From positions 15,513,832-15,577,831 of the forward strand of contig OZ038458.1 of NCBI GenBank assembly GCA_964036195.1: 64,000 nt of DNA, in the 5' to 3' direction. Source of the DNA: Sphaerolaimus hirsutus (taxonomy: Eukaryota > Nematoda > Chromadorea > Monhysterida > Sphaerolaimidae). This document shows, piece by piece, positions 46,329 through 57,566 of the stretch (positions are counted from its first letter, which is position 1; the number at the start of each line of letters is the position of its first letter). The notes below the pieces were generated by a model. It was not told the DNA's origin and ran no database searches. It saw nothing but the letters and a program-made list of their open reading frames with translations. The position numbers were made by a program, and so were the translations under genes.

Positions 46329-49300
46329 TGATCAGTTGGCTGCTGCTGATTCACAGAACCAAATCTCATTTGCGGGGAAGCGCGCAGGTGGGCGGCGCGG
46401 TTCCGCTGTTGCAGTCCGGCGTAATCGGACACTGGACCGCTTGGTGCATTCTGTTGTGGTTCGGGCGGCGGTGGGTCGGCCTGCATTAGGGGTATCTTGA
46501 ATTTTGACCCTCCGAGTGGTTGGATAGATAGCTGAGCGGCCTTCGGGATAGATAGAGCTGGAAAAAATGGGTGGGGGGTTGGGGGAGGGTTGGGGGGTTG
46601 TGGTGGTTCGATATATAGGCTATTTTAGGGTGTAGACAGAAGAAAAGGGAGAAAAATTGCTAAAAGTAGGTTTAAAATAGCTCAAAATGGGTATACAAGA
46701 GCATATATTACTAAAAATAGCTGAAAATAGGTAAATATGAACAAAAACTAGTATTTTGGAGGTGAAGACCTATAAAAAGGTATGAAAAATAGCGATTTGG
46801 AGCGAAAATTGGGGTATAGTTTCTCAAAAATCGCTCCAGATAGGTAGACAGCTGAGCGATTTGGGGGGGGGGGGGTTAGGGGGGTAGTAGCCCAAAATTA
46901 TGCCTCCGGGCTCTGAGATAGCTGGATAGCTGAGCGGGCCCCTGGCTTGCATGAATTTGCGTAGCTGTCAGTTTGTGCAATAATTGGTGCCCATGCAGAT
47001 AGATAGTAAATGGCTCTTATGGAGGAACAGATAGCTGAAAAAATTTCTGAGGAGTGTGGGGGTTCACTATATAGGCTTTTTCAAGGTATAAAAAGCAATA
47101 ACGGGAAAATAATTGCTTAAAATAGGTGAGTAGTAAGTGAAAATAGCTACCGAAAAAGGATATAAGCACACATACAATCAAAAAAGCTGAAAAGCATTTG
47201 GAGCGAAATAGTGAATAAAATTTCCCAAAAATCGCTCCAGATAGCTAGATAGCTGAGAGATTGGAGGAGGGGGTCAGGGTAGGGTGTCAAAAATTTTTTT
47301 ACGTAAAACAAAATTCAGCGACCAGAAAACGGAATGGAAAATTTGCACTTGCCAGAAAACGGAAACAGACACGGCAAAAACTTACAGCCGCCGGAAAACG
47401 GAAAAATGAAATTTGCACAGAAACAGAAAAAATTGCTGAATATTGCTGGAAATGGATAAAATTTCTGAAATTTTGATGGAAAATTAAGATTATGGAAAAC
47501 CTGCATGCATGTTTACCAGTTTGGCTGAAACAGAAAACAGACCGTTGAACCGGAAAAAGGGAATATGAGATGGAAAAACAGAAAATTTAGCCAGAAAATG
47601 GAAAAACAGAAAATTTAGCCGGAAAATGGAAAAAAGCCGGAAAAACTGAAAATTTAGCCGGAAAACGGAAAATGAGCCGGAAAATTCCCAACGGATAAAA
47701 AAATTCAGCGGCCGGAAAACGGAAAAAATTTGCCTTCAGAAAACGGAAATTTGACACCCTAGGTCAGGTGATCCGGGATATTAGCCGAAAAATTGCCTCC
47801 GGGAGAGATAGATAGCTCGGTGGTTGGGTGGGGGGGGGTGTACCACCCACTTTCCTACCCTGATCTTTAAACGTAAGTTCATTGATGCGTAAGTCTGCGG
47901 AAAAAAGTGACCTGCTGTTGCTGCTGCGTTTGCTGCTCCCGCTCCCACTGTTCTTTCAATTGTTGCATTTTAGGCTTCACGCAGCGGCCGAGCGCCATGG
48001 TCAACCCGAAAAAGTAACCCGGAATGCCCACCATGAAGTAGGCGCCCAAACCGACCCGTCTGCGGCGGAAATAATAATACTATGATACAATTGATCGACA
48101 TACATGTAGGGTTCAAACGGGATCCCGATCCCGGATCCCGTGAAATTCCGGGATTTAGCAGCCCCGATCCCGATCCCTAGAATTTTCAAATCCCGATCCC
48201 GATCCCGAGAAACTCAAAAGTCCGGGATCCCGATCCCGGAAAAATTAGTGGAAAGTATCAAAAGTGAAAAAATGACATTTTTGCATGTAAAAATGTGAAC
48301 GCAAACCCCCAGCGTTCATTTTATGCCACTTTTCTGGCATCCAACAGTGTTTTGAGACCTTTATGAACAACTGTGGATGCCAGAACATTGGCCAAAAGCT
48401 CTATCCCAGTACCCCAATCCCGATCCCGCAAAAATGCCAATCCCGATCCCGATCCCGTGACCCCAATCCCGGCCAATCCCGATCCCGAAATCTCAAAAAA
48501 CCAATCCCGATCCCGATCCCGAAAAGTCAAACCCGTTTGAACCCTACATACATGGATGTAAAATACACCAAGGATGTGTTACCAAGGACGTATCAAAGGA
48601 GGCGTTCTTGGGCCGGACAAAACATACGCCGGGGATAGCACTTTTGTAAACCCATTTTGTAGGGATTCTGCACAAAAAAAATTGCGCGAAATTGCGCGAT
48701 TCTCTAGCTGACCACTTTCGGTGGGGGGGGGGGGGGGTTCAGGGGATAGTAGCCAACAATTTTGAGCTGAGCGGCCTCTGGGAAAAATAAATAGCTGGGC
48801 GATTTGGGGGGAGTTACCCCCAACCTGAAATAAGACACTTAAGCCGCCTATACCGGCCAAGGCAGAACTTACCGGCAGAACTTTAATTAACTACCCGAGA
48901 GCGCTGGAAACGAACCTCACAGCACGGCTGTATGCATATGTAGCAGCGAGTGCTAGAGCCCCACCGGGCAGACCGCCACCGAAAATGGCCGTGGAGCGGC
49001 ATTGGCGCAAAATATGCCGCTGCTCGTAACTCAACGCTGTTAGCTCGTCCTCGCTCAACTGGCGCTGCATAAACTTGTTCGTGATTTGCTCTCCAAATGA
49101 AGTTTGCGGCGCCGTTTGCTCTGTAGTTTGGTCCTGGTGCCAGTTCCGCAAAATGAAAAGTGAGAAGTGAAATGGCAAAGGCGAAGTGAAATGGCAAGTG
49201 AATTGGCAAAAGCGAAGTAAAAAAAATAACAAGAAATTTCCCTTCGCTTTTGCTAATTTCCTTCTCAATTCACTTGCCATTTCACTTCTCTCTTCTCATT

Positions 49301-49779
49301 TTGCGGAACTGGCCCCTGATCTGCTGGCCATGCGTCCGCTTGCTTTTCGTATCCTGTGTAGAGAAGTGGGGTGACATTTTATCAGCACGACAGTTTTTTT
49401 CTGACAGCCTTCCCGAAATATTCATTGACAAATGATCCCCTCCGTGTTCACATCTGTTCTATTTCTATGTATCCTATTCTTGATCCATTTCAGAGCTGTC
49501 AACAATACGCTCAAACAATTGCGCGGCAGCAACAAAATAAAGGGAGTGAATACTGCAGGACCCTAGTTTCCCCGTACGCACTACGTCAGAATTTCCATAT
49601 ATACTAAACATGTAAGAAAAAGATGTGAGAAACAACTAGCCTGTATCAGTCTGTCGCGAACCTCCCCACTCATTCGAAGGGGTACTGCCCTGACTTTGCA
49701 CCGCGTAGGGATCTTGCATAAATTCCGCACTGGCGCCGCCGCCACCCACCCCCTCGCTGCCCCATCTTGAATCGGACAT
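46322..49779 (-). CDS. OCIA-domain protein, 4 exons
   Basis: Exons, in transcript order: 49779-49641, 49120-48895, 48059-47912 and 46480-46322; 223 residues. The start MSDSRWGSEG is the first Met of the open frame. An OCIA-like domain spans about residues 65-150: EQRHILRQC, then LPGGALALAATYAYSR, then GIPGYFFGLTMALGRC, matching the family pattern of a charged start with a conserved Cys, a hydrophobic hairpin and a GYF-G-C end. OCIA-domain proteins sit in mitochondrial or endosomal membranes and affect complex III assembly or signalling. The tail is Gln/Pro-rich and disordered. The first intron uses either a GC donor at 49640 or, seven codons earlier, a GT donor at 49661; both keep phase. Domain call by pattern, not search. 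Confidence 0.75.
47272..47769. mobile_element. GGAAAACGG-array hAT-like MITE in OCIA intron
   Basis: The element (47280-47761) begins TAGGGTGTCAAA and ends TTTGACACCCTA. The flanks GGTCAGGG and GGTCAGGT agree at 7 of 8 bases. The inside repeats CCGGAAAACGGAAAA. It sits within GATAGATAGCTGAG-type repeat sequence. A relative is at 52372-53021. Confidence 0.7.
48099..48554. mobile_element. GATCCC-array hAT MITE, TSD CATACATG
   Basis: The element (48107-48546) starts TAGGGTTCAAACGGGATCCC and ends CCCGTTTGAACCCTA, flanked by CATACATG twice. Core and arrays match 39618-40238, but the arrays are shorter. Its right end on the gene's strand is only 48 bp upstream of the 3' splice site of OCIA exon 3. 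Confidence 0.88.
49127..49320. repeat. Foldback repeat with GGTGCCAGTTCCGCAAAATG ends
   Basis: GTGCCAGTTCCGCAAAATGA with AAGTGAGAAGTGAAATGGCA is mirrored by GCCATTTCACTTCTCTCTTC and CATTTTGCGGAACTGG. It begins directly beside OCIA exon 2. A one-sided copy is at 49903-49960. Confidence 0.6.
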
Positions 49780-50750
49780 GAAGGAGGTTTGCAGTTTTTT
49801 GCGCCGCTGCACTGTTCGCGGTGCGGTGTGGTGGAGAATATGTGAAGTTGGCAGCTGCCAAAACAGTTTTTGGATACACTGGTTGGTACCATTCAAGGAC
49901 CAGGTGCCAGTTCCGCAAGTGGAGAAGTGAGAAGTAAAATGGCAAAAGCGAAGTGAAATTACTTTGTCCCGTAAAAATTATTTGTCCTGAGATTACTTTG
50001 CAAATCATGTGTCTTTTACTCCCGTTCATACAATACGTAACCATATCCAAATACATAGTTGGACGTAAGCCAACTTAACATACGCGCCCCGATCGGTGGA
50101 GAATATAGAGATTTAGATTCTGGCAGTCTGCCAGATGTGAATGTTGCGTAATCCACGCGAAATTGTAGAGTGCGCACCTGTGACAGATCAATTCGGATGT
50201 GCTATACCTAAATATTTATATTAAATAAGGAAAACATTTTTTCTTTCTCTTGTATTTTTATCATTTGCGTAAGCGAAGACAACGACAATTTTGTCCATTC
50301 ATATGGATACCCATGTTGTCCGTTTGCTACCTATTTACCTAATGAAGCTGCACAAGTTCACATTCTTCAATTGACAATGGCTTGCTCTTTTTTGGTTCAT
50401 AATTAGGTAGCTATTTAGGTATGCAACCCTCTGAAAAAGTGCCAATGAAGCAAAATGACTACCGTATACATGCTTTTTGGAAGCTTCCGAAATTCAGGTA
50501 TCTGACTGCCCATTGAATTGAATGGGGACATGCGGCCCCGGTTATCGGGCGGCTTCACATTTCGCGGTGTCCAGTTGCATTGTCAACAAAACAAACTTCC
50601 CGGAATTGTTTGATCAGCAAATGGGATTTTAACAGTTCTAGGGTAACAACCGACTTAACCCGATGTCGTTAGATCGATACTCCAACTGAAATTTTTACTT
50701 CAGTTTGAGAACTGAAAAACAGGAAAACATTGTTCCATTATTTACCTACC
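49780..50750. other. Upstream region of the OCIA gene
   Basis: This stretch should hold the 5' leader and promoter of the minus-strand OCIA gene. It contains a half copy of the 49127-49320 foldback repeat and otherwise unique AT-rich sequence. No exon is seen. Confidence 0.3.
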
Positions 50751-51066
50751 TAGTGATGTAAAAGCGCAAGCGCCAAAGCAAAAAGCGCATGGCGCTTTTG
50801 GCGCTTGGCGCTATTTTCCTGTGGCGCCATGCCCATAAAAAGCGTCATGGCGCTTTTGACGCTTGGCGCTATTTTTGACCGGCGCCAGGAACAAAATGCC
50901 TGGCGCTGGCGCTTGGCGCTAGCGCCAAACCAAAAAGCGCCATGGCGCTTCTGGCGCTTGGCGCCATTTTGCTCTGGCGCCATTGGCGCTTGGCGCTAAG
51001 GGTCGGAGAAGCGCCATGGCGCTTTTTGCGCTTGGCGCCAAAGTTCTGGCGCTTTTCACATCACTA
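50751..51066. mobile_element. GGCGC-array hAT-type MITE
   Basis: It begins TAGTGATGTAAAAGCGC and ends GCGCTTTTCACATCACTA, with GGCGC words throughout and almost no unique core. The flanking octamers TACCTACC and TGGTACGT do not match, so the insertion is old or was rearranged. Confidence 0.65.
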
Positions 51067-51147
51067 TGGTACGTATGTCGTAATTTTACCTTTGAACCTA
51101 CTCTTTTCCAAGACATACCCTTGAACCTTATACCTACTTTTTTCTAG

Positions 51148-51525
51148 GGTCTTCGAATGATTCACCGAACAATTTTCAATCTCTTGACGAAGAACTATTT
51201 GATTGTATAAGACAGGTGGATGATGAAGGTTGGACCGAAAGAAATGGGGAAGAATGAAGGCAACCTGCTATTGCTGTCCACCAGCTGCATTCGCCGAGCA
51301 CTGGCGCTCACAGGTGAGCCTCCCAGCAACATACTACAGTGTGCGCAGAAATTCCTGTGCGTATTGGCACCGACCCAAGTGCCACTGTTACTCCGCGCAC
51401 TCGCGCCAGCCTACATCTTAAAACTGCACGCGCATTTCGGCCTGGCCGCGCGCCCCGTTTTCCCTATACAAACACTAGCAGTCCTCGCGCCGACCTTCGG
51501 TCGGGCCCATCATTTCATCATTTAA
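51148..51525 (+). CDS. Possible exons of an unknown gene, frame unresolved
   Basis: After a TTTTTTCTAG acceptor, one frame reads SSNDSPNNFQSLDEELFDC and then IRQVDDE before a GTTGGA donor, an acidic composition typical of coding sequence. Downstream, GC-rich sequence to 51525 is open in all three frames, so the reading cannot be chosen; a frame starting GNLLLLSTSC is hydrophobic and another is Ser/Thr/Arg-rich. An AATAAATAAA at about 51880 could serve as polyadenylation signal for a plus-strand transcript. No upstream exon is recognised and no family is evident. Confidence 0.3.
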
Positions 51526-52371
51526 ATTTTTTGAGCCCTGGGGGTACTATTCAAGGGTTATGGTAATTTAGTGTCAAAATGGAGTGCATATTTGAAATCA
51601 GTGGTGTCAACTAAACCCAAATGCATTATTTTTGATTTGAACTTTTTTGGGCTCTGGGGGTTCTATTCAAGTATTATTGCAATGCAGTATCAAAATGGAG
51701 TGCTTAATTGAAATCAGTGTCATCAAATCTATGTGTGTGTTTAAAACCAAACAGCTCGCGCTGCTATGATAAACTTGAGTGAATTTTTTCCTTTTTGTCT
51801 CAGATAGTTGAAGGTTGTGAAACTTTTTTTACATGGATGTGTACATCTAACACTGTAATCTGCCTTGGAAACTATTGAATAAATAAAAGTCTGGGTTCAA
51901 TGTGAAACATTTCTCACAATGCAGATGTAATGATATATTGCTTTTGTGCATTTAACTGTCAATACATTTCATTCTTCTGATGTAATACAAATAGTTTCTT
52001 TATTCAGGTGGGATATGTAACCACAGTAAACTTTGTTATCAGTGAAGTGTATGCCATTTTCTAAGCAATGATACATTTCTTTTGTGCATCCAATATATAT
52101 TAATGTCCATTTGAGAGACACACTTCATGTCCATTTGAGAGACACACTTCATGTCTATTTGCTCGTTCAGCATCCACTTTTTGTTTGGCTTTAGCCTTTT
52201 TTTTGCTGATATACTTCTTTTGTGTGGCCAGTGGCCCATGCTTCCCCAAATGACACCCAGTAGGTGTCTTGCTGAACAATATATTTGCTGGCGAGTAGAT
52301 GGCACCACTCCACAAAAATGGCGCCATTTTGGAGTAGATGGCACTGCCGTTTTGGAGTAGATGGCACCACT
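51526..52371. other. Possible 3' UTR, then repeat-derived sequence
   Basis: A plus-strand AATAAATAAA lies near 51880. From about 51900 the sequence is related to the interior of the 2.8 kb element at 29562-32333, sharing GGCTTTAGCC and GGCACCACTCCA phrases in opposite orientation. Confidence 0.35.
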
Positions 52372-53029
52372 TAGGGTATTAAATTTCCGTTTTCCGTTTC
52401 CGTTTAATGCAGGCAAATTTTTCCGTTTTCCGCAAGCAAATTTTTCCATTTTCCGTTCCGTTTTCCGGCTGCTGAAATTTTTTTTCCGTTTTCTGTTCCG
52501 TTTTCCGGCAACATTTTTTTCCGTTTCCGTTTTTCCGGCTCATTTTCCGTTTTCCAACTAAATTTTCAGTTTTTTTGTCTTTTCCATTTTCCGCCTCAAT
52601 TTCCAGTTTTTCCGCCTCAATTTCCAGTTTTTCCGCCTCATTTTACCTTTTTCTGGCTCAACTTTCTGTTTTCTGATCAGCCAAACTGGTAGAAATTCAT
52701 GCAGATTGTCAATGATGTGAAAAATTTTCTGTTTCCAGCAAAATTACTGCAAATTTTTTCTACCTCCAGCAAAATTTAAGCAAATTTTATCCGTTCTCCA
52801 GCAAAATTTTAGCAAGTTTTTCCATTTCTGTGCAAATTTGATTTTTCCGTTTCCGTTTTTCCAGCCTCTTTTTCTGTTTTCCGGCCGCTGAATTTTTTTT
52901 GCCATTTCTGTTTCCGTTTTCTGCCAAGTGCAATTTTTTTTCCGTTTTCTGTTCCGTTTTCCAGGTGCTGAAAAAAATTTTCCGTTTCTGTTTTCTGTAA
53001 AAAAAATTTTTTGACACCCCAGTGCCACT
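52364..53029. mobile_element. CCGTTTTCC-array hAT-like MITE
   Basis: The element (about 52372-53021) begins TAGGGTATTAAATTTCC and ends AAAATTTTTTGACACCCCA. The flanks GCACCACT and GTGCCACT are imperfect duplicates. Arrays of TTTTCCGTTTTCCG fill the inside, equivalent to the reverse complement of those at 47280-47761. Its Lys/Asn-rich minus-strand frames are array artefacts. Confidence 0.6.
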
Positions 53030-53039
53030 CCATGTAAAT

Positions 53040-56000
53040 GATGCCGTTCTTGAAATTTATCACTTGGCATTTGACTTGACATTTCAATTGAAAGTTATCA
53101 CTATATATTCACCTTACATTTATCACTTGACATTTGACTTGACTTTAGACTTGACATTTACAACTTGACATTAGACTTGACACTTATAAGTTGACATTTG
53201 ACTTGATATTTGATCACTTGACATTTAGCTTGACATTTGACTTGACATTTACCACTTGAAATTTGACTTGACATATGACTTGTTATTTGACTTGACTTGA
53301 AATTTGTCACTTGACATTTGACATGACATTTATCAGTTGACATTAAACTTGACATTTGACTTGACATTTGACATGACATTTATCACTTGACATTAAACTT
53401 GACACTTATAAGTTGACATTTGACTTGATATTTGATCACTTGACATTTAGCTTGACATTTGACTTGACATTTACCACTTGAAATTTGACTTGACATATGA
53501 CTTGTTATTTGACTTGACTTGAAATTTGTCACTTGACATTTGACATGACATTTATCAGTTGACATTAAACTTGACATTTGACTTGACATTTGACATGACA
53601 TTTATCACTTGACATTTTTACTTGACATTTCACTTGAAATCTACCACTTGACGTTTATCGCTTGATATTTGACTAGATATTTTATCACTTAATATTTTAT
53701 CACTTGACATTTGGCCTGACTATTATTGCTTGACATTTATCATGTAACATTTGACTGGACTTGACTTTAGACTTGACATTTACAACGTGACATTTGACTT
53801 GACACTTATAAGTTGACATTTGACTTGATATTTGATCACTTGACATTTAGCTTGACATTTGACTTGACATTTACCACGTGAAATTTGACTTGACATATGA
53901 CTTGTTATTTGAGTTGACTTGTAATTTGTCACTTGACATTTGACATGAAATTTATCAGTTGACATTAAACTTGACATTTGACTTGACATTTGACATGACA
54001 TTTATCACCTGACATTAAACTTGACATTTCACTTGACATTAAACTTGACATTTGACATGTCATTTATCACTTGACATTAAGGTTAACATTTAACTGGACA
54101 TTTGACTTGACATTTATCACTTGACATTAAACTTGACATTTCAGTTGAAATTTATCAGTTGACATTTGACTTGAAAGTTATCACTTGATATTTGACTTGA
54201 TATTTAATCACTTGATGTTTTATAACTTGACATCTATCACTTGACGTTTATCACTTGATATTTATCACTTGACATTTATCAATTGACATTTATCAATTGA
54301 CATTTGTCTTGACATTCATTACTTGACATTAAACTTGACATTTCACTTGAAATTTATCACTTGACATTTATCACTTGACATCTATCACTTGACATTTTTA
54401 CTTGACATTTCACTTGAAATCTACCACTTGACATTTATCACTTGATATTTGACTTGATATTTTATCACTTAATATTTTATCACTTGACATTTGGCCTGAC
54501 TATTATTGCTTGACATTTATCATGTAACATTTGACTGGACTTGACTTTAGACGTGACATTTACAACGTGACATTTGACTTGACACTTATAAGTTGACATT
54601 TGACTTGATATTTGATCACTTGACATTTAGCTTGACATTTGACTTGACATTTACCACATGAAATTTGACTTGACATATGACTTGTTATTTGAGTTGACTT
54701 GTAATTTGTCACTTGACATTTGACATGACATTTATCAGTTGACATTAAACTTGACATTTGACTTGACATTTGACATGACATTTATCACCTGACATTAAAC
54801 TTGACATTTCACTTGAAATTTATCACTTGACATTAAACTTGACATTTGACATGTCATTTATCACTTGACATTAAGCTTAACATTTAACTGGACATTTGAC
54901 TTGACATTTCACTTGAAATTTATTACTTGACATTCATCACTTGATATTTATCACTTGACATTTATCACTTGACATCTATCACTTGACATTTTTCACTTGA
55001 CATTTCACTTGAAATCTACCACTTGACATTTATCACTTGATATTTGACTTGATATTTTATCACTTAATATTTTATCACTTGACATCTATCACTTGACATT
55101 TATCACTTGACATTTGGCCTGACATTTATTGCTTGACATTTATCACTTCACATTTGACTGGACTTGACTTTAGACATGACATTTACAACGTGACATTTGA
55201 CTTGACACTTATAAGTTGACATTTGACTTGATATTTGATCACTTGACATTTAGCTTGACATTTGACTTGACATTTACCACTTGAAATTTGATTTGACGTA
55301 TGACTTGTTATTTGACTTGACTTGAAATTTGTCACTTGACATTTGACATGACATTTATCACTTGACATTAAACTTGACATTTCACTTGAAATTTATCTCT
55401 TGACATTTATCAATTTACATTTATCAATTGACATTTGTCTTGACATTCATCACTTGACATTAAACTTGACATTTCACTTGAAATTTATCACTTGACATTA
55501 AACTTGACATTTGACATGTCATTTATCACTTGACATTAAGCTTAACATTTAACTGGACATTTGACTTGACATTTCACTTGAAATTTATTACTTGACATTC
55601 ATCACTTGATATTTATCACTTGACATTTATCACTTGACATCTATCACTTGACATTTTTCACTCGACATTTCACTTGAAATCTACCACTTGACATTTATCA
55701 CTTGATATTTGACTTGATATTTTATCACTAAATATTTTATCACTTGACATCTATCACTTGACATTTATCACTTGACAATTGGCCTGACATTTATTGCTTG
55801 ACATTTATCACTTAACATTTGACTGGACTTGACTTTAGACGTGACATTTACAACGTGACATTTGACTTGACACTTATAAGTTGACATTTGACTTGATATT
55901 TGATCACTTGACATTTAGCTTGACATTTGACTTGACATTTACCACTTGAAATTTGATTTGACGTATGACTTGTTATTTGACTTGACTTGAAATTTGTCAC

Positions 56001-56285
56001 TTGACATTTGACATGACATTTATCAGTTGACATTAAACTTGACATTTGACCTGACATTTGACATGACATTTATCACTTGACATTAAACTTGACATTTCAC
56101 TTGAAATTTATCACTTGACATTAAACTTGACATTTGACATGTCATTTATCACTTGACATTAAGCTTAACATTGACCTGGACATTTCACTTGAAATTTATT
56201 ACTTGACATTTCACTTGAAATTTATCACTTGACATTAAACTTGCCATTTCAGTTGAAATTTATCAGTTGACATTTGACTTCACAC
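53040..56285. repeat. TTGACATTT satellite with higher-order structure
   Basis: About 3.2 kb consist of variants of a 12-16 bp unit (TTGACATTTGACTTGACATT, CACTTGACATTTATCA). A block of about 220 bp recurs starting near 53158, 53383, 53780, 54560, 55183 and 55848, so the array grew by copying larger units of roughly 225, 665 and 780 bp. No gene is present; the MSCQMSSQMSSLM frames on the minus strand are translated repeats. The same word in opposite orientation lies inside the 29562-32333 element. Confidence 0.9.
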
Positions 56286-56339
56286 AGTGGGTGGAGCCTG
56301 CAAGCAAGCTGCTTTCAGGGGGCAGTCCCAGATTCTGTT

Positions 56340-56480
56340 AACTGCAAAGTAAGATGTCAAATATCATGCAGTGTCAATTATCATGACAAATGCAACATAA
56401 AGTGTCAATTGTCATGCAAATTACAGTAATAAAATATTCTTTTATTGATTGACATGACATTTGACATTTGAGATTTGACA
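56340..56480. repeat. TGTCAAATATCATG hairpin-type repeat
   Basis: AAGATGTCAAATATCATGC with CATGCAAATTACAG faces GACATGACATTTGACATT. It belongs to the hairpin family seen at 37187-37326. It joins the satellite to the 46-bp tandem repeat. Confidence 0.4.
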
Positions 56481-56500
56481 TTTTACTTTACACTGTACAT

Positions 56501-56684
56501 GGTCTGGAATTGGCACCAGCTGGCTCTGTTTGGGCATGTTTGCTGTGGTCTGGAATTGGCATCAGCTGGCTCTGTTTGGACATGTTTGCTGTGGTCTGGT
56601 ATTGGCACCAGCTGGCTCTGTTTGGACATGTTTGCTGTTGTCTGGAATTAGCACCAGCTGGCTCTGTTTGGACATGTTTGCTGA
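56501..56684. repeat. 46-bp tandem repeat, four copies
   Basis: The unit GGTCTGGAATTGGCACCAGC continuing to TTTGCTGT recurs at 56501, 56547, 56593 and 56639 with few changes. The open frame across it simply reflects the repeat. Confidence 0.85.
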
Positions 56685-57187
56685 TTCATTTGTTTAGACA
56701 GGCAGGGCTTTGTGTGAAATGGTAGGAATACCCTCCCTAAGTCAGCTTGTGTGTGCTGGATTTTTTGGCAGCGGCCCAAGCCTTACGCCCCTATAAGTAT
56801 TAGGATAGGAAGGATAGGATAGGATGTGATTTTTACGAACATTTCGAGGCCCACCACGTGCTTGAAAATGGGAATTGTGGGTCGAGCGTACGCACAGGGG
56901 GCTAAAATTATGTGCGTTCTCTGTCAAATGTAAAAAATCGTAGAAATTTAACTGTCGTTATTGAGCTCACACACAAAAAAAGGCGAGCCTGACCGAACGT
57001 TCGTGATTTTTGGGGTTAGCGCTAGTGGGCATTTACACGAAAGTGGGCGGAGCTTACGCTGACCGCCGCATGCAAAGCAAAATATCTGCGCACACTTGTA
57101 TTTGATGATTCGACTGTAAATATGTACCAAAACAAAGAACATTATTTTATTGCATATTTTGCAACTGTATAAATATTTTTCAAAAAA
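56685..57187. other. Intergenic, no gene seen
   Basis: The sequence has a short GGATAGGAAGGATAGGATAGG tract near 56805. A 5' exon of the chemoreceptor-like gene may lie here or further upstream, but I cannot identify one. Confidence 0.3.
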
Positions 57188-57302
57188 TACCGTATTTCCA
57201 CGAAATACCCACTGGGGGTTTATTTTTTCAGAGTGCAAATTTTGCGGGGGGTATTTCGAGGAGGGTGTTAATTCAAGGGGGTATTTCGAGGAAATACGGT
57301 AG
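57188..57302. mobile_element. Minimal TACCGTATTT hairpin MITE
   Basis: The left end ACCGTATTTCCACGAAATAC and the right end TTTCGAGGAAATACGGT form a near-complete hairpin of about 113 bp flanked by TA. Confidence 0.7.
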
Positions 57303-57566
57303 ATGAAATTCGCGGAAAGCATATTTGTTTGAAATGAATCCAGGGTCGTTCAAAAAGTGTTTGTTCACAAGATTGTTTGCTAAAAAAAACTGTTCAAGTT
57401 ATCCCAATGTTTTCTTTCAATAATGACAAAAATATACCTAAAAGATCCAGGAAAGACTACTACCAATATTTATTGACTACTACCAAAACGACCAAAAAAT
57501 GTTGTTTTTTTAAATCATCAAAAATTCATAATTAATCGTCTCATTCAACCTAAACCACATTTGCAG

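Noticed and set aside
52787..53087. Lys/Asn/Gly-rich frames such as NGKFFSAPGKRNRKRK
   Set aside because: They are read from TTTTCCGTTTTCCG arrays of a transposon.
53158..56069. Repeated MSCQMSSQMSSLM proteins on the minus strand
   Set aside because: They translate the TTGACATTT satellite; frames recur only because the repeat does.
53040..56285. CRISPR-like array
   Set aside because: The units are 12-16 bp, vary continuously, lack unique spacers and lie in an animal genome.
56501..56725. 85-codon frame with repeated LELAPAGSVW
   Set aside because: It is a product of the 46-bp tandem repeat.
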